Shown: piece after piece, positions 13,801 to 28,800 of the stretch
Layout: each line of letters begins with the position of its first letter
How positions within the stretch are numbered: position 1 is the first letter of the stretch
From: Synanceia verrucosa
Taxonomy: Eukaryota; Chordata; Actinopteri; Perciformes; Synanceiidae
Assembly (NCBI GenBank): GCA_029721515.1
Contig: CM056565.1
Span: forward strand, 6,512,742-6,576,741
Reading direction: 5' to 3'
DNA: 64,000 nucleotides
Notes under the pieces: generated by a model
What the model saw: only the letters and a program-made list of their open reading frames with translations
The model's database searches: none
What the model was told of the DNA's origin: nothing
Position numbers and translations under genes: made by a program

Positions 13801-16800
13801 TTGATTCCCAGGGAACAATTAAAATACGTGGATGGACTCCAAGATCATTAGAATCAGAAAGGAGGCAGGCGGAGGCTGAGTTCACTGTGGCTGGCCTTCC
13901 TCTGAGGTGATTGATTGGACTTTAGCGTCATCATCCTGAGAGGAAGCCTGGGACAATGGGACCAGCTCCTCTAACTTATGTTAACTAGGGACACAGAGGT
14001 TCACCTCAGAGCTGCTGTTTGCTGTGTAGAAATGTAGAAAGGCTCCATAATGCTTCTTTAATTTGAAAAGCTAGTTAAGGCTGCAGCCACTGTATTTCTG
14101 CTAGTTGCAGTGTTTCACTTCAGTGACATTTAGTGTTCAGTGTGTCCTTTTGCTACCGACTTGCTATACTTTAATGATGACATCCTGTGGTGTGTCACTG
14201 CTAAAATTATTATGATACTAATTTAAGTCATCTGGAGACATTTTTATATATCTATTACAATAACTTTTAATACTTTTCTCTGCTTTCTGGATTGTTCCTG
14301 TTTCATTACTATTCTATACTACAGCTTTTGTCTGATCCACTCTGCTGCCAAGCTAACAACTGCTACTTCAAACTGAACATGTGCTGCAGTTTCATGTTTC
14401 ATTCAATCCTTCCTGATAACATCATTTTCACCCAACATCTGTTATTTATGTATGGTGACAATCATGGCATAAAGACTTAACTGGACTGAACATGTCAACC
14501 ACTGAAAGGTATTTAGTGTCAAGCAGCTTCAGTAATTATTGATGTAACCACTGAGGTTGGTGATTGGCTGCTCTTTATGTAATGTGGATATCTTCATCAC
14601 ATCTGTCTTACTGTTTAAACTGAAGGTTAGGGAAGCAGCCACGGTCAAATGGATAGATGATGAAGTGTGGCAGCACTCCTCCGACCCGTAATCCAGTACA
14701 TTTCCTGTGTTGCAGAAAACGGGTCCCATTCCTTCTAATGCAGGTGTCCCAAACTTAAGGAAATTCAGTATCATCTGGGTACACTACAGAGCCTTTTGTG
14801 TGTCTCATTTCAGCTGGTTACTTTATGTTCTGTGTAGTATAATGTTAAGCCCATGCTTCTCTTAAGTATAATGTAACTTCAGTTTGTTTTCATTTGTGCC
14901 TTTAAATGTTGATTTAAAAAAAAAAAAGTAAAAATAAAATGCCATAATCAGCAAACAAGAAACATCCCATTTGATTGTGACGTGGTCAATTTATCGAATT
15001 TTCCAGATATTTTTACCTCGGGCCTCCTTTATTCCTAACATTACAGTACAAGAGATAAATCAAACCAAGACAGTTTAATAAGCAGCGTCCTTGAAAAATG
15101 GGTGTATCATCAACAAAGCAAATAGTCCGGTCATGAAGTGCTGTACGTAGGTTTTTATGAAGCTAAACACTTTATTGTGCAGCTTCCCTGTGTGCCCAAT
15201 AATACATCATCTAAGGAGGGTGAGGAGAGATTCTCACACACTGTACTGTGCACTGCTGAAATGTAGTTTAGGCCTCTAAAAGAAATGTAAAAGCATTTGT
15301 AAAAACAAATCTTTGATGGGCAGTTGTGCTTAACCAGAATAATGAGACAACACTGTGTCTCACAGCTGATGCCAGGATGTGTGTTCAAGCTTTAGGAAAA
15401 TCTACTTGCTGACTCACAGCTGATTAGAAATGTCGTCCATGTAGCTTTTTTTTTTGGCTGTCTTTACTTGACTCCAAGCTTTTCACCACTAATTTAGACA
15501 GTATTGGAAATTTACTTAACTCCTTCAGTGCCAGCCATTTTATAAAACCAAAAGTGCCCTGTTCCTGCATTTTTGTCCATTTTGAGTCATATTTCTAGAC
15601 CCACAGAATATTTTGTACTATGTCTCTGAAAACAATGAATAGCTCAAATGAAAGAAGAGACTCTCTAGTTCATCATGGAAAAAATGTTTGTTTTTACCTT
15701 GTTCCATTCTTGTTTTATCAGAGGCAGAGGCCACTTTCACCAAAATCACCACTTTTTTCCAGGTTTCATTTGTTTTGCTCTCTGAATGTGATCGTCTCCA
15801 CTTCCTGTTTTGATCTCTGTGCCATATACCATAGACATCTTATACTGATAGACGTAACATTGAACATAACTGCCTATAGGAGCTGACGAGATGCGGGGCC
15901 GCCATCTTGGAATGGTGATACACTCCACTCATTGTAATCTGTTTGACAGGAACAATGAACTGTCAGCATATTTTAGTTACAATACCTCTCTAAATACAGC
16001 TGATTTTCACTTTTTTTTCTCATACATGTAGCTATGATTAAGGATATGTGCTTCGGCGAGGTTTATGATATAATATTAAGTCTTACTTGTGAAAAGTAAT
16101 GCCCAATTTGCTTGTTGTAGCAGGAGTACACTGCACACCAGCACAGCATTCTGTCTCCTCAGTACTGTTAAAGTTCTCTATGCTCCGTATTGTGTCTGTG
16201 CTTGTCTATGCTCTGACTGTTTGACTCCCCACTCCAAGATGGCGGCCGTATTTCTTACGTCCCAGCAGCCAATGCTACGTCTATCATTATAGGATGTCTA
16301 TGCCGTATACCATCTCTTTATGTTCCGACTACAAATCACAGAAGCCCCAACATTACTCACAGGCTGTGTGAGAATGCTCTTTTGTTCCTGATGCCGAAAA
16401 AACACTTTGACCTGTATATACACGTTTATGGCACTCAAGTGTTGTATTTTAAATGACGTATAAATACTTGAATGGCACTCAAAGAGTTAAACATGCACTT
16501 ATTTCAGAAAACAATGTGAGTCTGGCCATGTCCAAGTGATTTTGCATATCTTAAAATGTTGCTATTTAGGAATTTTGTGCAGATTGTGTTTTTCAATGCT
16601 GCTACTACATTAATTGATTTATTTTCCTCACCAAATCAGGTGTTAATGATTGCAGTCAAAATATTGCCAGTCTACATGGTCTTAGCCTGAAAACATATGG
16701 TCTTTCTGGGACTAGTCTTAACCCACTATCCAGCTATTCAGACAGGATGAGCCCCAGCTGCTGCTTTGGTAAACAGCTGGTCATTAGTGTTGATTTAAAT

Positions 16801-19800
16801 AACAGGTCCTGTACAGTAGCATTAAAAATCCCTCTAGGGAGCCACCAGATCGCCCATCATCTGTAGTTACCAAGACAACATAATCTCACATGATTTTTGT
16901 CATGCACCATGTCATCAGGACGTTTAATGTAACATTAGACTTTTTGTGCTGTTAGAGACATGTGAATGTGGTAGAGGGCTGCTTCAGGTTAGTAATGAGG
17001 TCCCAGGAGTGTTATGGAGACAGGTTTACTGGTGTCTCACATGTGGAGCACAAGCTGAGATACGTAGCTGTCTAGGTGCAGAAACACTGCAGTATAGTAG
17101 CTGTGGGTAGTGTGCCCACAGACAACATGACACAGTGTTGTTTTTTTCTTCCCCTTTACCTCCAGCTTATCTGTTCAGCCTGAGTATCCATCTGCTCTCA
17201 CTGCAGCATTACATTCATGTGTGCCAGGTCTACCCTCAACTCTTCCCTCTGAGCCTCAGGGCTCTTTTAGAGCATCCCTGTCACAGATGCAGGAGCCATC
17301 ATCATTTCCATTCACCTCATAGACCAGTCTGTCCAGGTTTCCTCCACATGACGACCAGCCTCATTGATCTACTGCTGCTGTGTCCAGCTTCTCCCCTCAC
17401 TAGGAGCTCACCAATTAACAAGCACTGTTGTGTAACACCCAGGATATTACACCATATAAAATGACTTTAAATATGTGTATTTACCTCATTACACTTGACT
17501 CCAGTGGTTGGTTTGTCTGTTCTGGACCACTGTAGAAACATGAAGGAGCAACATGACGGACTGAAGAGGACCCATGTAGAAATAAAGGCCCCAGTCTAAG
17601 CTAATTAAAATACAACAGTCCTTGCACATGCTCATACAATAATGAAAATATAGTTACGACTTTTATAGTGTATAATCGATCTGCTGAAATGCTACACACT
17701 TGTACCTTTAAGAGACCTTAAGATCACACTTGTTTGATATTCCAGTATTCCATGTAAAATACAAAATGAGTAAAAAGTGAAAGAATCCCCTTCATGTGAT
17801 CACCTTTCCTTATTTGTTTTCTCTCCTTCCTTGCTCTTCATAGCTCAGTATGGGAGCAGAGCTCTCCTTCCTCTTATGCTGAGTTAGTCTGGTGTAAAGG
17901 GTGTTCGGTGCCAGGGTAGGCTGATTGAGTTGGACTAATGAAAAGCCTTTTCAGTGGGCTGTCATCTATCAGCCACCATTAGATAGCACGATATAAACAC
18001 TGACTGAGGGGACTTTTCCTGTAATTCTGAGGTGGAATATGATTTAAGCAATTATAGAGAGATGAAACAGTAAACTGGTGTTTTAATTAAACACAAAAAG
18101 CCAGTATGTGGATGGTAAATTATGTGTCTGTATTCTGTGCTTGCTTTGCAGAATGGCACTGACTATGGCTTCCTGGTGCGTCAGAACTCTGAACTGCTGC
18201 GAGCCTTGGATGAGCTGGAGAAGACTTGTACCACACTGAGGGAGGAGAATGGCCTGCTGGTGAGACTAAAAATAACAGAGTTTGTAGTCTTGACTGCAGG
18301 CTTCCTAGAAATTAGGCCAGGCCCACAGAAACAGTGAACAGCACATTTTAAACGTGCATTGTTTCAGTTAGGTGCTGCTACTTGCTCTACTCCTTTTTTC
18401 CCTACTGACAGTTTTTGAGTAGTGACACACAGGTGATATAAAAGTAGGAAGTGTTGCACTGAAGCCCTTTTCAAACCATGAATAAGCCGTTCTGGATAAT
18501 TGTTTTTGTGACATTCTTGTTTGTCATTGCTGCGTCTGCATTAGTGTTTGTTTCTCATGTGTTTAGCGGAAGAGCAGCGCCCCAGAGACTGAGGAGAAGG
18601 TCAGGCGGCTGAGGAGAAAGAACACAGAGCTGTCTGTTCTTGCAAAGAGGTTGGAGGAGAGGGCTCGAAAACTGCAGGAGGCCAACCTCAGAGTGGTATA
18701 TACACAAATACAACTCCTCAAACATTTTCACAGCCAACTGCATCTCCCTGCCCTCACTGCGACCCAAAGGCTGACTCATTATCACATTACCACACCATCT
18801 GGTAATGAGTTGAATGCAAAAGATCAGGATGTGATGAATTGGAGCCTTGTTTCAAAAAAACATAGCTATACTATTGAATAATTTAATGCATTGCAAGAGA
18901 GACTACAAGAATAAAGTTTTCAGTAGGAAGCCATTTGAGATGTATTATCTCTACAAAAGACTTTAAAATATTCTAAAGAAGGAAACTGATATAAAGAACA
19001 CACCACCTGACCACTATGTGGTGTGTGTGTATATATGTATGAAATCTGGGTGAAAATATGCAATCGTTATGCCGTCAGAACACTGTTTTTTTTGTGTTTA
19101 TTACAGTTCCTGTACAGTTACATCAACATCACAGCACTACCTTTTGTGCAATCAGAACCACTGTCTACCACAAATCTTTGCATCTAACCTATTAATAAAA
19201 AGTGCATTTTGTTTTGGCCGTCGATACAGTATCCATCCATTTTCTACCTCTTATCCTCACATAGGGTCGTGGGGGGCTGAAGCCTGTCCCAGCTGTCTTA
19301 GGGCGGAAGGCAGGGTACACTCTGGACAAGTCACCACCTCATCGCAGGGCCGATACAGTATCACAAAACAAAATATCACAGTACTTAGGGATATTGGTAT
19401 TTTCTTACACACCCTGATCAGTACATAAAAACTCTCTTGCCATAAGCCACAAATTAAGTGTTGTTATGTTAGCATACATGTATGGCATATATCATAATAA
19501 AGTCAGTTACTGTATCATTATTCTAATGAGAAGCTGCATAATGCACAGTATCTCTGTTGTTGTACAGAGCAGGAGTGAAGAATGCAGTACAGCAAACAAT
19601 TCAAGGACCACCAAGTCTTCTCAAAAAGTTTTCTTTATAAATGTCCTCTCAGTGGATTAATGCATGTTTCCTTCTTGCTCTTGTACAGGTGAATTCTCCG
19701 TCACTAATGAGACCAGGGTCAGTGGAACATTACAAGAGGGCGTTTGCCCGTCAGCGAGCTCGTGACCTTGCCCAGCATGCCGATGTGCTGCTGGCTAAGG

Positions 19801-22800
19801 ACAAAGAAATTGCTGCCCTGCAGCAAGAGTGCAGAGAGCTGGAGGCACGGCTCGGCACCACAAAGGTATTTCTTACAGTGACTAGTTTGAACCGGTAGTC
19901 ACTGGTTTGGACTTGGGCTCACAGTATACACTGTATACACTGCTCTTCTTAACTCATCACTGATCTTCATTGATCTTCCAAGTTTTCCTGCCCCAGTGTT
20001 CCCTACTCACCATCTGTGCCACAAGATCACTCTCTGCTGGGCATTATGGGTACTACCCATGCCTAACTCCCTCCTAAGCCCATATTGAAAAGGCTGCGTC
20101 ACTGCGCTGATGACTAGATGACAGTGCAGGAATAGGCTGTCTTTCTAAGTGCCTGTTTTTAATGATTGGAGAGCTCACTCTCCCAGGTTTGATAATGAAG
20201 ACTCTTTGCTGTCTGATCTACTCAGAGGGTCTGCACTGGATCACATTTCCAACCTCAACACATTTCTCCCCTAACATGGGAATATTTAGATATAATGTTC
20301 AATTGAGACAACTTTTATATTTCTTGATGTCTGTGTTCACTAAATTTACTGCATGTTCTTGTTTTTATTTGTGCAATATCCCATCTGACTTTATCACTAC
20401 AGTTTGTTTTTAAACATGATTTACAGATACAGATGCAAGAAAAATAGTCCAGTTTTACATTATTTCTTTTTCAGTGTAGTCATTAGTTAGAATGCAATTT
20501 GAAAATTTGTCCAACAGTTAGACCTACAGTTATGTGCGGACTAGATGACGGTACTGTGTTTGATGTGTGTTTGTGTTTCTGCAGGGCCCCCCTGCTCCAT
20601 CTGGCAGGGTGGAATTTGAGAGGCTTCTCAGGGAGTCTCAGAGGGAGGTGCTGCGGCTCCAGAGGCAGCTGTCAGTCACATCATCCAGACAGCAGCACAG
20701 CCATGGTCTCGACCTTAGCGGCACGCAGAAGTGTGGGGAAATAGAGGAGGAAGAGGTAAAGTCATACCTTCATATCATATCATTCGTACAACTCTTCGCT
20801 GACCTCTGTTGGAGGATTTTAATAACAGAAGACTAAAACTGATGACGTCACATCAGCTGCACATGATCTGGGAATAGCAATGCCTAAGAAAATTGTCATA
20901 GTTTGCTGTGTAGGGAGGATCTTTATTGAAAATAACAAGAGCCAAATTCTGCATATGCTGTAAGCTAAGTCAGTGTAAAGGTGGAAAACAGTATTGTTGG
21001 GTATTTTCAGTATGTCTTTACCAGCAAACACAGACCAGATCATGTTTTACACTTTTGAGTGCTGATGGTGTTGGTCCTAAACTAGTCTGGATTAAAGTAT
21101 ACATTGCTCAGTATTGTAAAATCCAACCCATTGAATTTCTCTAAAACCTAGTTTATGTTTATGTTGGCATGGATGCTGTTTTGCAGCGTTATATAATGGC
21201 TCATCGTTGGACCCGATACTAATCTGCCACAAGCCATAATGAAATGATTCCCTGCCTTGAACTTGGGCCTGATCAAAGATACCGAAGTCACACACTGTGA
21301 TCCTCTCTTCATTTAATGCCGATCCCCTCTCCGTTCAGTTCTTAGAAACAGTTATTCGCCAGTGCAGTGATGTATAGATAGAGCAAGTAACTGGACAACA
21401 AAAAAAGTAAAATAAAATGCACATACTATACCTATCATAACTTTGTGAACAGGAAACATAATGCACTAAGGATATTATTTGCTAATGTTATATGTAGTTG
21501 GCCACACAACTGAACATCTGTAATAGGGGGAAATATATTAATATTGTTTACATTGCTTAAAGACAAACATCACTTTATGGATTTTTTGTGTAAAATTCTC
21601 CACTGCCTGTCAGGTAGAGTGAATTCTTTGCTGGTGAAGCTCAAATGAGAATGCCGATTGTGGTAATCTCTCGTTTGTGCAGCGCATACATGCACTCCCA
21701 GTGGCACACGCTCACCCAGAAAGGGGCCATGTTGTGTGAACTCTAATCCCCTCTAACAACAGAATGGTACAGTCCGGTAATCCGCTCTCTGTTGCTGTGG
21801 CAGCGGTGAGAGGGTTTTGGGTGGTAGGAAAGACTCCAGCCGCACTAAAGACTTTTCTATCTCGCCCTGCTCTGGATAACTAGCAGGCCGACGGGAGCCT
21901 TGACGTTGCCATAGATCACACAGAAGGGGTAGGTCGTCTTGTGAGTTTTGTTGTCTCTGTCGGTGCAGTGTTAACCTTGTGTGTGTGCTTGGATGCAAGC
22001 CTGTAGCTGTGCAGGACTCCAAGTTGAGATTTAACATTGAAAACTAATCAGTGTCATGGTGAATCAGGGGTGTAAGAGAAGTGTTGCATTTGTGTTAGAT
22101 ATTAAACACTGACTTGTTCTGGCAGATTATTAGTATGTTACATATCTCATGTTAGTTTATCACTGGCACCTAAGGGGATCTCATAGCTGTCATTTTATCA
22201 TATTCATTTCTCTAAATCCTGTGCTAAATCCCACCCATGTTTGTGATGAACTGCCACTTTCTTACAAATAAGAAAGACGGGACATGCGTGAGGCCTAGTC
22301 AAAGGCAGCCTGTCAGAAACCCGCTTTTATAACTGTCATATTTTGGAGCTTTCAGATGCAGAATTTGGAGGGGCCAACTTAGTGACAGGGCGGCAGAGCT
22401 TTTGATTGGTGGACATCGATATGCTCCGTATTAAAAAAAGAAAATCAACAGCCAGGCCAATCCATTAAGGTGCTTTTAAAAGAAGTGATCCAGTTACCCG
22501 TTTCAGTAGTCTGTAGGGATTACACCAATGTGCTTATGGCATTCAGGGCCTGCTGAATGGGATCTGACCCTGCTTTAGTATGCATGGGCCCAAGGTGTGC
22601 TTGATCCTGTAGTGTATATGGACCACATCGGTGTGGAGTGTACACAGTGACACCTCACTGTATGAGGCAGTGTACAAACAGAGACCAGCCTCTGAGCTAA
22701 GATCTACAAAACACATTTAAAGGGACCTGCTGTGTCCTCACCATGCAGACAGACGTTAGATGTGACTGCATCCTTCATCAGGCTAGTCATTCATAATGAT

Positions 22801-25800
22801 TCAGATGGTGTTACACATTCAGCAGGACTTAAGTATTTATTAATTTATTTTGTAGCTATTATTTTAAATCATTTGATTAGATCATTTTGTCACATCCCCT
22901 CAGTCTCATTAATCTTTAAAAGACCTGATATATTTTTGTTGCTGTGACTGAGAAGCCAACAATCACTTTTTGCAAGTTCTTATTATAACCTCCAAAATCA
23001 TTAAATAGTTTCACAAAAAGTTTGGTTCATCATTTCAAGTGCATTTACAAAGCGCTCAGGAGTAGAGATACCAGAAAAGGAGTTTCTGATTCCTGTTTTT
23101 TCAAAGTTTGAGCAAGTGCTGGTGTCTTCTGTTGATAGTTTAGGACTTATTGTATTGTCATGTCTGTTATGAGTCACTCAAGCCAAAAAAAGAGGCCTCC
23201 ATCAGGTAGAGTCTGTGAAATTTAACTGAAATCCACACTGTAATAAACATAAAATAATCAAGTGAAGCTAGAAATGTTCTTTCAGGCTGAATGTCTTACA
23301 TTTCCATACATGTATACTGTTTGAAAGCCTTACAGTCCATACATGTTAAATGACCAAGCTCAAATGCAGTAATTTCATCAATTTCTGTAAAATACATAAT
23401 AATACATTAAACCAGTTCTACCTCAGATAAATAAAACAAGTTTGCCTGTCAGGAAATATTGTATTTATGTCTAATTTTAGCATCCTAATTTAGCTGTAAT
23501 TGATGATATAATGATATAATAGTGTCAGATAAGTGTGGACTCAGCACATTTTGACTCAACACTGCAAGCAGCTTTTGTCCTGCCAGATTGTTCTCATTGA
23601 TTATTTACCAGATACCCTGGTGAGTCTGTGTGTCTGTCCACCTACACCTCCTGTATCAGACACTACCATAGAGGAGGTTTTGAGTACTTACACGATGCAG
23701 TCACGAAACTTACATATGTGAGATTAAAATGAAGGCTGGTGTGGTTGGAGTAAGAACGCTGGAAGTAGGAGGGTAGGAAGTGGGAAGCAGATGGGATCCC
23801 TTTTCAATGAAGTCTGTAGTTTAATTTGACCCCAGTGGCTTCAGAAATAATGTCCTTTTGTCTGCAGAGTGTGTTTGAATGCCACGTGCAGCAGAAATGG
23901 AGTTAATAATTCATGCTGATTCAATGTTTTCATCTCAGAGTGTGGTCGGTATTCATCACACTTTGGATGCAATGGAATTTACAAATGCTCTTTTGAAAGC
24001 TGGAGCTAATACAGTATATTGGATTTGTAGCTGATGCAAATGCATTTCTCAACACATGACATTGACTGGTTGGTTGATAATTGTTATTTAATGAGAGACA
24101 ACAGGGGTACATTAAATCAGCAAATCAATGCACAGGTTAAATGTTATGTAATATTGGTGCCTTGATGGGACTGTTTGAGAGCAGGGACCAGCTATACATG
24201 TAGGCCTGACAAACAACAACACAAAAAACATTTAAAAATGCTAACTTTGTATTTTGTATTGACTGCTGTCAGTTCACAATAATTAAACCATTCAAAGAGT
24301 TAATGCTATGTCAATGTGCTGAATATCATAGAGAGAGCCTGTAAAAGAGGGTACTGCAACTATTTCTTAATTAATTATGATAGTAAATTATTTTAAAATG
24401 TGACTGTGGCTGGTTTAGGTCAATATACGTCATGATTTATCCATTTACCATGTTCCTGGTGGACTCACTCTAATAATAGGTGTTTCCTCTGTTTGGTGGT
24501 TGCAGCTGGTGAGTCCTCCTCTTGCTGGTTCAAGTGAATGCAATGAATCATGTCACAGATTTTGCTAGAAAGGGAATACACCACTGCCTAGACATGATGT
24601 AAATATATTGGGTGCAACAATTGCCAACGAATTTTTATATTCCGACTAAACACCAGACCTTTTAGCTCATGTATTTTAGACTATACATTAACAATAATAA
24701 GAAATATTCCTTTGCTAATATCTGAGCAATAACACAATAAGTTATTACACTTAATTATGTTTTTATATATATTATAGTTTTATTACTGTTTGTGGGACTT
24801 ATGCATTGCTATTTTTACTAACAATATTTGAATAAGTTGGAACAAAAACATTTGACTCAGTTGATCTTTTCTTTTAATTGTCTACATGAGAAATAAACAC
24901 TTCACACACACTTAAAGTAAAATCTCTATAATATGCTCTGCTTGTCAGGTCACACTAAGTTTTGTTAGGTTAGTGTGTTGGCACATAAACCTTTTGAAAT
25001 GATTCGTTAAAGTCTAAGCCTCAGTCTGATGCTCTCCATGACAGCCTCATAACATTGTATAAATGAGGCATTATATAATATTCCCTCTCTGTGCTCATCC
25101 CTCAAAACCATGTCAGAATTATATCATACGTCGCCCTGATTATATTCGCTCTGAACTCATCATTGTGAGCTCTCACATTCCCCTTGCTCTTTTATGGGAT
25201 TTCACCTGCAGGGTGACAGAGATGTGTGTCATCCTGCTTACAGTGTGTCCTCACTCTGTGCCTGAATCTAAAGTATATCTTCTCCTTGAAATCACATGAT
25301 CACATGTGTCATCACATGATTTATTTAAGAGCTACAAAAGTGTTTCAAATGCAATATAATTGTTCAAATTTGCATGTGGGTTTTGCCTTGGCCACCACTC
25401 GTGTCACTCCCACCTTGGCACATGGCTGTCAGATTACAGTATAGCAGCAAACTCCACACACTTAAGCCAGCCCACTCAATGGGCATGAAGTGCTGCAAGC
25501 TAATTAACAGTCACAAGTAAACAAGCTGGTTCAACGACGACTGACTAAATGCAAACAAGGGCATTTTGCCAGGATGACGGTTCACTCAGCACGTCTGTAA
25601 ACTTGTGATGGGACCTTTAACAACCACCAAAAGGAACCAGCAGCAGAAAAATCGGCAGAGCATTTGTTTGAAGCTCTCAGTCCTTTGCACTGTTTTTGTA
25701 CAGGAGCCAACAGAATCAGTGCCTCCTGCTGGCCTTTCCTCACCACTACTAACGCCATCTGGTCTCCCATCCAAAAGATAAACTCGCTTAACTTCACAGA

Positions 25801-28800
25801 CATGACACTGATGTGCTAAACAGTCACAGTGGGTCATCAGCTGCGTCATAAGACCTCTCAAACATAACTACTGTCCTTCCTGATGCAAGCTGCTTCACAT
25901 GGGAAAGGAAGACAAACATATGGTAGCAATTAAATATATCACAATATATTGTGATACTGTAAGGTGATACATTTTTAAAATCTAATTTTTGGAAAAATGT
26001 CAGAGTACAAAGAACAATCTAGAAAATTTTAAAATATGTAAAATTACTAATGTATTGCATTTTGGCTTTTGGCTAAAACTGTCAAAGAGTACCCATAGAA
26101 ACCTTTTTCATTCACTTATTTTGAGGGCAGAGGTCAACGGACTCCTTTGTGTTATTTAGCCTCCTTCTTGGCAGGTTAGTATGACATGACGTGATCTTAA
26201 AAACTGAGCCTGCTGCAGTCTCCAAAAGGTTATTTTTATTGTTAATTGTAGGGTAAGTTGTTCCCTTCTTTATGTAATGAAGTTTTCTATTCTTTCTGTG
26301 ACAGTTTTGTGGTTTATAACATAACAATGACCCAATTAATTCATCTTAACCCCATAGAGATTGAATGTTTTATGGGTGTGCTGGTTGGCTTTTAGCTGTT
26401 ATACATTTACTGTATGAAGGAGTGTCACTTGTTATGAGAGGAGAGGAATATAAAATGAACTGTAGATGGATAATATTCTTCTGTATCCAAGTGTGTTTCT
26501 CCATAACATTGTTCTTAAAACAGAACTATTTTCAACAGAATTTGTTCTTTCTATCATCCAATGAATCTTCTAGTTGGTCTGTCACAGTTGGTTTTATGCA
26601 GCAACATTTTCAACTTCTTTTATATTTTCTCTCAATTTGGCACCAACATGCATTGTGAAATGGGGACCCCTGTCATATGTGACCAGCAGAGATCCCCTCT
26701 GCAGCACGTGGCAGAGTGCCTTTGATCCTGTTATTGGGTCATGGCTTTGGCTGCACTAGCATAGTTCCACTTTGAGCATAAGTAGGTTTGCTCTAAAATT
26801 AGACACTGATTCCCGACTCTTAACACTTAACCAACGTCAGCCAGGCTCCCACCTGGATCCAAGTTAATCAAATCAAACAATTCATAAAATTGAATGTATA
26901 ACAGTGATTGGCTAAGAAAAGGAGCATAAGGTGAAACATTCAATCATTCAATTACATCCATCACACCCATCCTAATTAGAAAGAAGAGGCTTTCTGCTAA
27001 TGTGTTGTAGTCCTGCTGCAGGGATTCCCCTCAGGATTATACTTGATTGTAGTCAGACCACTGGGAAGGAGGCTTGCTGTTAATCCCTTACTCACGGTGG
27101 GGTGGGGGGTAATGTTGTGTTAAGCAGCAGTTATACATATACTCCTTCCTCAGTAGTTCATCATGTTTTTTTTCCAATAATATTTTATTGAGTTTTCCAA
27201 TAGTTCTACGACGAGTACATATATTCAAAAGTAAGCAGTAGATATGTCCATACTGTGTCGATCTGCAGAATATACAGAGGTGTGTGTTTGTACGTTTATG
27301 TTAGCATACGGTACAAATGATAGAGAAGCTTCACATAATTCACAGTACACATCTGCAGTAACCGGTCATATTCTGTACCCCCACACATCCTCAATGTACA
27401 GAAATAAGGCATACAGGATTAATGAGAATGAGTGAACAAAACAAAAAACAAAACAAGAAACAAAAAAAAAACAGCACACAGTAGGCTACCTCTATCCTGT
27501 GGTGAATCAGAAAAGAGAGCCACAAGAGGATTTGGTTCCAAATTCAAATGGAGAATCAGAGACAATGTTTGAAAGACTCCAGTATTTTTCCAGGCTAGGG
27601 CATGACCAAAACATGTGGATGAGAGAAGCCTCCACTCCTACATTTATCACAACACGGATCAACATCTGGATAGATGCAGGATAGTTTGGTTTTTGATATG
27701 TGGGCCCTATGCAGTACTGTAGCAGGCTATGACGAGCACAGAGGGATTTTGAAAATAACCAACTTCAAAATTGAACCCCAAGTGTCATTTGAAATTGACC
27801 GTTCAGATCCTTTTCCCAGGAAGATTTAATTTTGTCAGGAGGGGCCTGCTTTATAGCTGTCAGTTTGTCATATATTTTTGATATTAGCCCTTTCTGTGAG
27901 TGAAGCAAATTAAGAAGAACATCAACAACCTCCATGTCAGGTGTCTCAGGAAAGTTTGGTAATTGACCACAGAGGAAATGTCGGAGTTGCAGGTATCCAA
28001 AGAAATGAGTGCTCGGTAGGCTGAATATATCAGAGAGTTGCTCAAAAGAAGCAAAGCTATTGCCTATGAAGAGATCCTTACAGCACTTAATTCCCTGTCT
28101 GTGTTATCATGTTTTTAAAAGATTTTTTAAGAGCTTTGTCAGTACAACACTGGAATCTCGACTTTTCGACATATGTACATATGACATGACTGAATGAATG
28201 TTAATCCCTGTCCCTGCCAGGTTGCAGGAGAAACCCCGTGTGTGGTGTTAGATGAAGCTCCATCCAGGTGTGAGGAGACTCCCGGAGAGGAGGAGGAGTC
28301 GGGGCTGCGAGTGACGCCCCAACCGGGCCTCAGCCCGACCTCCTCCCATCAGGAGGAGCACTCAGAGGAGCAGCACCTACAGTTTCTGGTGAGAGCATCT
28401 CGTGCTATACTCAGCTGATGTATGCATGTAGCACAACCACATCAGTGTGTCCTTGTTCCAGCACTAGCAGGCAACTCAGTTTAATAGCAGTTTGAATTTC
28501 AGTATGAAACAGTTCAATATTGCTTTCACGAGGATAAATTTATAATGGCGGTTTCGTGTTAAATAATCTTACTAATGTTCAATGTTATTAAATAGAATGT
28601 ACCCATCGTTATTATGACTGTTGCTGAAATTCGGGGCTTGCTAAATGTCACCGGCTTTTAAATAAAGTCTTTCCTCTAAACTGTCGTTCATCAGAGTCCT
28701 ACTGTATATAACTGCAGCAATAACTCCCATGTGTTGCCTAGCCGCAGGCATCAAGCTATCCACTTTGCATTTTCATATGATGCCAAAGCTTGAATTCAGT

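Larger units (their letters stand above)
3565..18151 (+). other. tspoap1: tspoap1 intron 1 (14.6 kb)
   Basis: Donor GTGAGT and acceptor TTGCTTTGCAG. I see no further coding exon in it. It holds TG repeats, a GGAT-type tandem array, a deleted Tc1/mariner copy, another Tc1-like end and a piggyBac-like element with a nested hairpin element (listed separately). Length and position suit a regulatory first intron, but no specific enhancer could be supported. Confidence 0.75.
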
